Assembly (NCBI GenBank): GCA_036478975.1
Contig: JAZGFA010000159.1
Coordinates: forward strand, 1-12,054
Direction: 5' to 3'
DNA from: Robiginitomaculum sp036478975
GTDB lineage: Bacteria; Pseudomonadota; Alphaproteobacteria; Caulobacterales; Maricaulaceae
DNA: 12,054 bases
In this document: positions 7,377 through 12,054 of the stretch, one piece after another
Numbering within the stretch: position 1 is the first letter of the stretch
Layout: every line of letters begins with the position of its first letter
Notes under the pieces: generated by a model
The model's input: only the letters and a program-made list of their open reading frames with translations
Databases searched by the model: none
What the model was told of the DNA's origin: nothing
Translations under genes and position numbers: made by a program

Positions 7377-8789
7377 CTATTCGACCACGCTAATTTTTAG
7401 GGCGTTGGTATTGCCAAGCTCGGCAAGGGGAATGCCGGCGCAAACAATGATATTGTCGCCGCGCTTTAGCCCGGCCGTTGTTGTGGCCAGTTTTTGTACG
7501 CTGCCCAGCATAGCGTCAAAGCTCTCCGGCCCCTCTAACACTATCGGCGTAACGCCCCATGTCAGGGTCATGCGATTGGCTACGTCCTGGGATGGGGTCA
7601 GGCCGATAATGCGGCAAGGCGGACGCTCACGGGCAATACGCTTAACCGTTTCGCCGGAAGCCGTATAGCCAAATACGGCCGTGCAGCCCAAAGCGCCGGC
7701 AATGGTGCGCACGCTTTCACTAATCGCGTCTTCAGAGGTTTTTTCGTGCAATAACGGGTTGCGATTAAAGTAGGACCAATATTCTGGATCCGCTTCTGCG
7801 GCGGCGATAATGCGGTCCATGATAGCCACGGCGGTGGCAGGGTGACGGCCGACGGCGGTTTCCGCCGATAGCATCACCGCGTCCGCGCCTTGGTACATGG
7901 CTGTTGCCACATCGGACGCTTCGGCGCGGGTCGGGGTAGGGCTATCAATCATCGATTCCAGCATATGGGTGGCGACAATGACCGGGCGGCCAAGGGCGCG
8001 GGCCGTGCGAATAATATGGCGCTGGACTACGGGTACTTGCTCTAGGGGAAGCTCCACGCCCAAATCGCCGCGCGCGACCATGACTCCGTCGGCGGCCTTA
8101 ACAATGTCTTCAATGTCGTCAACGGCGGAGGGCTTTTCGATTTTAACAATCAGGCCGGCCTTGTCTTTGATGATAGCGCGGGCGGCGGTGACGTCGCCGA
8201 CATTTTGCACGAATGAGAGCGCGATAAAGTCAACATTTTGCGATAGGGCGAAGGCCATGTCACGCTCGTCTTTTTTGGTCATAGCGCTAACGGGCAGAAC
8301 TGCGCCGATAATGTTGACGCCTTTGCGATTGCTCAAAACGCCCGGAACATCAATGCGCGCGGTTAGCGCCTTACCGTCATTTTCTGTAATGGTCGCCATC
8401 AGCTTACCATCATCAAATTTCAAAATGCAGCCCGGTTTCATTACGCCGAGTAGCTCTGGATGTGGCATGTAAATAAGGCCGTCAGAGCCTTCCTCTTCGC
8501 CGATTTCAATGCGGACTATCTCGCCCATATTCAAGGTGATTTTTCCGCCTTTAAAGCTGGCAACGCGAATTTTTGGCCCTTGCATATCGGCTAATATGCC
8601 GATGGGGCGACCACTTTTTACCGAGGCGGCGCGAATGGCTTTGATGACCTTTGCGTGGCTTTCATGCTCGCCGTGGGAGAAGTTGACGCGGAAAATATCG
8701 ACGCCGACTTCATGGAGCAGCTCAAGATTAGCGGGCGCGGCGCTGGCAGGACCGACGGTAGCAACAATTTTGGCAAGGCGTTTACGCAT
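7377..8789 (-). CDS. pyk: Pyruvate kinase
   Basis: This enzyme converts phosphoenolpyruvate and ADP to pyruvate and ATP at the end of glycolysis/Entner-Doudoroff, in the cytoplasm. Its 470 residues match the family (E. coli PykF 470). Motifs in order: Arg34 and NFSHG at 36-40, DMQGPKIR at 68-75, the catalytic KIE with Lys216 and metal ligand Glu218, ARGDLGVE with metal ligand Asp242, then ATHMLESM, PTPTRAEASDVA and DAVMLSAETAVG. The 24-residue spacing between the two metal ligands equals that of E. coli PykF (222 and 246). The C-terminal allosteric domain (about 345-470) is present. The start ATG 8789 has AGGA seven bases upstream. The 5' leader contains a LacI-type operator-like palindrome and a second palindrome, suggesting regulation by carbon source. 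Confidence 0.97.
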   Translation of the reverse strand: MRKRLAKIVATVGPASAAPANLELLHEVGVDIFRVNFSHGEHESHAKVIKAIRAASVKSGRPIGILADMQGPKIRVASFKGGKITLNMGEIVRIEIGEEEGSDGLIYMPHPELLGVMKPGCILKFDDGKLMATITENDGKALTARIDVPGVLSNRKGVNIIGAVLPVSAMTKKDERDMAFALSQNVDFIALSFVQNVGDVTAARAIIKDKAGLIVKIEKPSAVDDIEDIVKAADGVMVARGDLGVELPLEQVPVVQRHIIRTARALGRPVIVATHMLESMIDSPTPTRAEASDVATAMYQGADAVMLSAETAVGRHPATAVAIMDRIIAAAEADPEYWSYFNRNPLLHEKTSEDAISESVRTIAGALGCTAVFGYTASGETVKRIARERPPCRIIGLTPSQDVANRMTLTWGVTPIVLEGPESFDAMLGSVQKLATTTAGLKRGDNIIVCAGIPLAELGNTNALKISVVE

Positions 8790-8824
8790 GATTTATCCTG
8801 AAGTTAGGGTGGCGGGTTATCAAA

Positions 8825-8838
8825 TGACAGCGCTATCA
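8825..8838. promoter_or_regulatory. LacI-family operator-like palindrome in the pyk leader
   Basis: TGACAGCGCTATCA is symmetric at six of seven base pairs and fits the general LacI-family operator pattern TGnnAnCGnTnnCA with the central CG. It lies 36 bases before the pyk start and overlaps TATGAT (8840-8835 on the minus strand), which looks like a pyk -10 box. A repressor bound here would block that promoter. The match is seen; the function is inference. Confidence 0.55.
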
Positions 8839-8840
8839 TA
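8835..8840 (-). promoter_or_regulatory. Possible pyk -10 box
   Basis: TATGAT on the minus strand differs by one base from TATAAT and would start transcription about 35-40 bases before the pyk ATG. No good -35 box is found 16-18 bases upstream; that position is instead occupied by the palindrome at 8849-8865, so an activator might be needed. Confidence 0.35.
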
Positions 8841-8848
8841 TTTTAGAG

Positions 8849-8865
8849 TTAGGGGCATCCCCTAA
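8849..8865. repeat. Perfect 7-bp palindrome with 3-base centre in the pyk upstream region
   Basis: TTAGGGG, three bases, then CCCCTAA. No U-tract follows on either strand, so it is not a standard terminator. It sits where the -35 of the possible pyk promoter should be, which fits a regulator binding site, though this is inference. Confidence 0.5.
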
Positions 8866-8906
8866 ATAGTTATTTCCGTTATTAGCAGGTTTTTTAGAGA
8901 GACAAC

Positions 8907-8990
8907 AAGAGGCGAGTCTCGGCCTTGGCCGAGCCGGGAGCAATATAAGAGGCGAGTCTCGGCCTTGGCCGAGCCGGGAACAATATAAGA
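8907..8990. repeat. Two tandem copies of a 40-bp palindrome-containing repeat
   Basis: Copies at 8907-8946 and 8947-8986 differ only at 8940 (G) versus 8980 (A), and the next four bases (AAGA) begin a third period. Each unit holds CTCGGCC-TT-GGCCGAG, a perfect 7-bp inverted repeat (8918-8933 and 8958-8973), and ends in CAATATAAGA. The array lies between the divergent pyk and degP-like genes, 84 bases before the latter. It has no spacers, so it is not a CRISPR. It could be an intergenic palindromic repeat element or a paired binding site. Confidence 0.85.
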
Positions 8991-9023
8991 CCCTGCATTA
9001 TGACGGCTTTTTAACGCGCGATA

Positions 9024-9044
9024 TGGCGTTTGGCGTTCTATAAT
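9024..9044 (+). promoter_or_regulatory. Possible promoter of the DegP-like protease gene
   Basis: A perfect TATAAT lies at 9039-9044, 29 bases before the start codon. Directly upstream TGGCGTT occurs twice in tandem (9024-9030, 9031-9037). No housekeeping -35 box is at 16-18 bases, so the promoter is either weak, activator-dependent or recognised by another sigma factor. Confidence 0.4.
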
Positions 9045-9073
9045 GTTTGAAAATAACAAATCTCGGAGAGACA

Positions 9074-10537
9074 ATGAGAAAATTACTGACCACTTCCGCC
9101 CTCGTTCTAGCCCTGAGCATGGGGGCCAGCGCGCCCGCCTACGCGCAATTGCGCCTGCCCGGCTTATCGTCGCAAAGCTCCGGCGATGCGCTGACCGTTG
9201 ACCCCAAACGCGGCGTGTTGACCCTCGCCCCCTTGCTAGAGCGCACAACCCCCGCCGTGGTCAATATCTCCGTTCTCTCCACCGTTAAACCGAGCGCTCG
9301 CTCTAGGGCGGGTGAAGATGCCTTTCGTCGATTTTTAGAGCAAAATGGCCTTGGCGGTAAAAACCGCGAGCAAGAGCAACAAGGGCGTGAAACCTCTAGC
9401 GCGGGGTCCGGCGTGATTATTGACGCGGGCAAGGGCTATATCCTGACCAATCACCATGTTGTTGACGGGGCCGATGAGGTCAAAGTCACCCTGAAGGATA
9501 GCCGCACCGTCACGGCCAAAATCATCGGTAGTGATTCCAAAACCGATATTGCGCTTTTGCAAATCGAGGCGGGCGGCCTTACGGCGCTAAAGCTGGCCGA
9601 TTCCGATGATAGCCGTGTGGGGGATTACGTTATCGCCATTGGCAATCCGTTCGGCCTTGGCCAGACCGTGACCTCTGGGATTATTTCCGCCCTTGGCCGT
9701 AGCGGGATTAACCGCGATGGTTATGAGGATTTCATCCAGACGGACGCCTCGATTAATCCGGGTAATAGCGGCGGCGCGCTCATCAATTCTAAGGGTGAGC
9801 TAATCGGCATTAATACGGCGATTATTTCGCGCTCTGGCTCTAGCGCCGGCATTGGCTTTGCCGTGCCGTCCAATATGGCCAGCCAAGTGATTGACCAACT
9901 CTCGCGTTACGGCGAAGTGCATAGGGGGCGCATTGGCGTCGGCATTCAAGACCTTACGGCTGATTTACGCGAGGCTCTCAGTATTACCGCAGAGCATGGC
10001 GCGCTTGTGCGCCAGGTTGAGGAGGGCAGCCCCGCCGATAAGGCTGGCCTTGAAATCGGGGACGTGATTATCCGCTTTAATGAAGAGCACATTGCTAGCT
10101 CTCGCGATATTCGTAATGCGGTGGGTTTTGTAGAGCATGGCACGCGTAATGACATTACCTATATGCGCGACGGCAGGAGCATCACCGCTAAAATTAATGT
10201 TGAGCAAGTGCCAGAAGATGAGACGGATATTGAAACGGATGACCCGTCAAATGACAATGAACAGGCGGGGGCGCAAGGCTTTCGGGGCGCAAGCATTACC
10301 GCTATTCCCAGCGACGCTAACCCTACGGGCGGTAATGATGGCGTTTATATTACTAGCGTAAAAATCGGCAGTAAGGCGGCGCGGGCTGGCCTCAAAAAGG
10401 GCGACATTATTCGCGCGGTGGGCCGCGCGGATATTGGCGATATGGCCGGTTTCAAAAAGGCTATTAAGGGCAAAGACGGCGTTATAGCTCTCACCGTGCA
10501 GCGCGGCCGCACGCAGGTTTTCATCGCGATTAAATAA
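9074..10537 (+). CDS. degP: Periplasmic serine protease/chaperone, DegP/HtrA type (Do)
   Basis: This 487-residue protein degrades or refolds damaged proteins in the periplasm. The signal peptide (RK at 2-3, hydrophobic 9-16) has a likely cut after AYA at residue 24. The trypsin-like domain has the catalytic triad His128 (NHHVVDGAD), Asp158 (SKTDIALLQ) and Ser232 (NPGNSGGAL); their spacing is close to E. coli DegP (105, 135, 210). A Q-linker-like stretch rich in E, Q and R around residues 83-115 corresponds to the LA loop region. PDZ1 spans about 285-375 and PDZ2 about 423-487, joined by an acidic linker (EDETDIETDDPSND). ATG 9074 is preferred because GGAGAG lies just upstream and a clean signal peptide follows; the in-frame TTG 9047 would prepend nine residues. 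The paralogues DegP, DegQ and MucD cannot be separated here. Confidence 0.94.
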   Translation: MRKLLTTSALVLALSMGASAPAYAQLRLPGLSSQSSGDALTVDPKRGVLTLAPLLERTTPAVVNISVLSTVKPSARSRAGEDAFRRFLEQNGLGGKNREQEQQGRETSSAGSGVIIDAGKGYILTNHHVVDGADEVKVTLKDSRTVTAKIIGSDSKTDIALLQIEAGGLTALKLADSDDSRVGDYVIAIGNPFGLGQTVTSGIISALGRSGINRDGYEDFIQTDASINPGNSGGALINSKGELIGINTAIISRSGSSAGIGFAVPSNMASQVIDQLSRYGEVHRGRIGVGIQDLTADLREALSITAEHGALVRQVEEGSPADKAGLEIGDVIIRFNEEHIASSRDIRNAVGFVEHGTRNDITYMRDGRSITAKINVEQVPEDETDIETDDPSNDNEQAGAQGFRGASITAIPSDANPTGGNDGVYITSVKIGSKAARAGLKKGDIIRAVGRADIGDMAGFKKAIKGKDGVIALTVQRGRTQVFIAIK

Positions 10538-10541
10538 TCTT

Positions 10542-10576
10542 AAAACCCTCGCATAATTTATTTATGCGAGGGTTTT
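10542..10576 (+). terminator. Rho-independent terminator after the DegP-like gene
   Basis: A perfect 15-bp stem (10542-10556 with 10562-10576) and five-base loop begin five bases after the stop. The right arm ends in GGGTTTT. The A-run on the left arm gives a weaker tail in the opposite direction. It should separate this gene from alkB, which starts only 33 bases later. Confidence 0.88.
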
Positions 10577-10609
10577 GCATTATGACGGGCTTTGCGTTAG
10601 TCTGTAATT

Positions 10610-11773
10610 ATGTTTACGGGGATTGCAGAAAATGGACAGGCGGTCAGCTATACTGACCATAAGCGCTATTGGTATTTATCCGCCTATATAACCCCTGCGC
10701 TCTATTATTTTTCCTTTTGGGCCTATTTCGCCCTTGGCCATAATCCTTTGATTATTTTACTTCCCGGCCTGTACATATTCATCATTACGCCGTTGATTGA
10801 TCTTGCGCTCGGCGAGGACAAACATAATCCGCCAGAGGCGGTGATGGGCGGCATGATGAAGGATAATTTTTACCGGTTTTTGATTTATCCCTTTATCCTC
10901 AATGCTTATATTTTATTTGCCGTGATAGTTTGGTTTGTGGCAACGCAAAGCTTGCCCATATGGGCTTATCTTGCGCTCTTAATCTCAGCGGGCATTTCTA
11001 GCGGCGGGATTTTGACCCTAACCCATGAGCTAGGCCATAAAACTAATAGGCTAGACCGGCTTATGGCGAAAATTGGCAATTCCCTTATCGGTTATGGGCA
11101 TTTTTGTATCGAGCATAATCGCGGGCACCACGTTATGGTCTCCACCCCCGAAGACCCGGCGAGTGCGCGCATGGGGGAGAGCATTTACCGCTTTGCCGGA
11201 CGCGAAATTAGCGGAACCTTTGTGCGCGGCTGGCACCATGAAACACAGAGGCTTAAGAAAAAAGGTCATGGTTTTTGGCATTGGCGCAATGATGTTTTGC
11301 AAAGCTACAGCCTGACCCTCGCCATTATGGCTTTGTGCGTCGCGCTATTTGGCCCGCTTATATTACTGTTCATTATCCCCAATCACATGCTCGGCTGGTA
11401 CGCGCTAACCCAAGCTAATTATATTGAGCATTATGGCCTATTGCGGCAAAAACTACCGAATGGAAAATACGAACGCACCCAGCCGCGCCATAGCTGGAAC
11501 ACCAACCATTTGTTTTCAAACATGCAACTTTTCCATTTACAGCGCCATAGTGACCACCATGCCAATCCGCTTCGCCCCTATCAGGTTTTGCGTGATTTTC
11601 CGGAACTGCCAAGCCTGCCTGTCGGTTATATTGGCTGTTACAGCCTCGCCGCTATACCGCCGCTTTGGTATAAAATTATGGATAAAAAAGTGATGGGCTG
11701 GGCGGGCGGCGACCTCAGCAAAGTCAATGTAGACCCGAAATCATTGGCGCGCCTAACCCATAAATATGGCTAA
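10610..11773 (+). CDS. alkB: Alkane 1-monooxygenase (AlkB), membrane diiron enzyme
   Basis: This inner-membrane enzyme oxidises the terminal carbon of n-alkanes to 1-alkanols with O2 and electrons from rubredoxin. The 387-residue protein has all the diagnostic elements: HELGHK (139-144), EHNRGHH (168-174) followed by TPEDPASARMGESIY, NYIEHYG with His274, and LQRHSDHH (310-317) followed by ANPLRPYQ. These histidines bind the two irons. About six hydrophobic segments surround them. ATG 10610 aligns within one residue of the Pseudomonas putida GPo1 AlkB start as I recall it, and a stop lies just upstream in frame. The start lacks a clear Shine-Dalgarno sequence. By the same remembered alignment, Ile56 replaces GPo1 Trp55, a residue limiting chain length. 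No rubredoxin domain is fused and no rubredoxin, reductase or alkS regulator is in the window. Confidence 0.96.
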   Translation: MFTGIAENGQAVSYTDHKRYWYLSAYITPALYYFSFWAYFALGHNPLIILLPGLYIFIITPLIDLALGEDKHNPPEAVMGGMMKDNFYRFLIYPFILNAYILFAVIVWFVATQSLPIWAYLALLISAGISSGGILTLTHELGHKTNRLDRLMAKIGNSLIGYGHFCIEHNRGHHVMVSTPEDPASARMGESIYRFAGREISGTFVRGWHHETQRLKKKGHGFWHWRNDVLQSYSLTLAIMALCVALFGPLILLFIIPNHMLGWYALTQANYIEHYGLLRQKLPNGKYERTQPRHSWNTNHLFSNMQLFHLQRHSDHHANPLRPYQVLRDFPELPSLPVGYIGCYSLAAIPPLWYKIMDKKVMGWAGGDLSKVNVDPKSLARLTHKYG

Positions 11774-12054
11774 TTACTGACAGCTAGAAGCGGGCAATAA
11801 AATCGCTTCGCCGGCTTTAATTAGGAAGTCCCCTTCAAGGCTGTTAAGCGCGCGAATGTCTTGCGGGCTAGAGCAGCTCTTACGCGACAGGCTCCACGCC
11901 GTATCGCCTTCTTGCACGATATAGGTCGTGCCTTTAGGGGCAGAGGCAGGGATTGAGGTAGCCATAATAACCGGCGAGGTAATTGCAACTTCGCGGGTTT
12001 CAACGATTGCTTCAGGCGCGATGATTACAGCGCGAGTGACTTCTGGAACGATAG
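11774..12054 (-). CDS. LysM-domain protein, C-terminal part, 5' end beyond right edge
   Basis: Ninety-three codons are open from the right edge to a TAA at 11776-11774, so the start lies outside the window. The last 50 residues form a LysM-like peptidoglycan-binding domain: TYIVQEGDTAWSLSRK, then SPQDIRALN and IKAGEAILLP. Two cysteines, in KSC and at the C-terminal SSCQ, could form a disulfide, which would fit an extracytoplasmic protein. The part before the domain is rich in V, I, T, E, A and P (for example VIIAPEAIVETREVAI), a low-complexity linker. An internal ATG at 11965 leaves just the domain, but the open frame upstream has similar composition, so I take the gene as continuing rightward. 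The stop abuts the alkB stop with no base between them. Confidence 0.75.
   Translation of the reverse strand, partial: IVPEVTRAVIIAPEAIVETREVAITSPVIMATSIPASAPKGTTYIVQEGDTAWSLSRKSCSSPQDIRALNSLEGDFLIKAGEAILLPASSCQ

Noticed and set aside
7897..8472. A 191-codon open frame antisense to pyk.
   Set aside because: It is the shadow of the pyruvate kinase frame, with serine/threonine-rich translation and no recognisable domain.
8907..8990. A CRISPR array.
   Set aside because: There are only two direct copies, they are contiguous with no spacers, and no cas genes are nearby.
8862..9248. A 128-codon minus-strand frame crossing the 40-bp repeats and the start of the DegP-like gene.
   Set aside because: The repeat period is not a multiple of three, so the two copies are read in different frames, and the frame overlaps the DegP signal peptide region; it is not a believable gene.
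10603..10608. TGTAAT as an alkB -10 box.
   Set aside because: It ends one base before the alkB ATG, so transcription would start downstream of the start codon.

Overview
The window comes from a chromosome of an alphaproteobacterium, most likely of the Caulobacterales/Hyphomonadaceae type and probably aquatic. This rests on the compact gene layout, moderate GC content, a lipoprotein resembling the CC0125/CC1285 family of Caulobacter relatives, and the mix of a stand-alone AlkB alkane hydroxylase with PepN and DegP-type housekeeping genes. The taxonomic call is inference. No RNA gene, phage, insertion sequence or CRISPR array is visible.

Layout from left to right. (1) 1-1739, minus: the N-terminal two thirds of aminopeptidase N (pepN), cut by the left edge. 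(2) 1907-3775, plus: the translational GTPase TypA/BipA, divergent from pepN and ending in a bidirectional terminator. (3) 5334-3823, minus: a probable three-gene operon of two related TerB-like small proteins and a LysE/RhtB-type exporter. (4) 5467-6012, plus: a glycine-rich lipoprotein, followed 70 nt later by a CPA1/NhaP-type Na+(K+)/H+ antiporter (6083-7375). (5) 8789-7377, minus: pyruvate kinase, meeting the antiporter gene tail to tail with one base between them. (6) 8790-9073: a regulatory intergenic region with a LacI-type operator-like palindrome over a possible pyk -10 box, a second palindrome, and two tandem copies of a 40-bp palindrome-containing repeat. (7) 9074-10537, plus: a periplasmic DegP/HtrA protease, ending in a strong hairpin. 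(8) 10610-11773, plus: AlkB alkane 1-monooxygenase. (9) 12054-11774, minus: the C-terminal part of a LysM-domain protein cut by the right edge, abutting alkB with no gap.

The genes are mostly unrelated: protein turnover (PepN, DegP), ribosome/stress GTPase (TypA), ion homeostasis (antiporter), central carbon flux (pyruvate kinase), alkane oxidation (AlkB) and envelope functions (lipoprotein, LysM). Rubredoxin and rubredoxin reductase, which AlkB needs, are not in the window. I see no convincing undescribed multi-gene system. The points most worth a second look are the putative LacI-type control of pyk, the duplicated 40-bp repeat, the tandem TerB-like paralogues beside an exporter, and an isoleucine in AlkB where the well-studied enzyme has its chain-length-limiting tryptophan.
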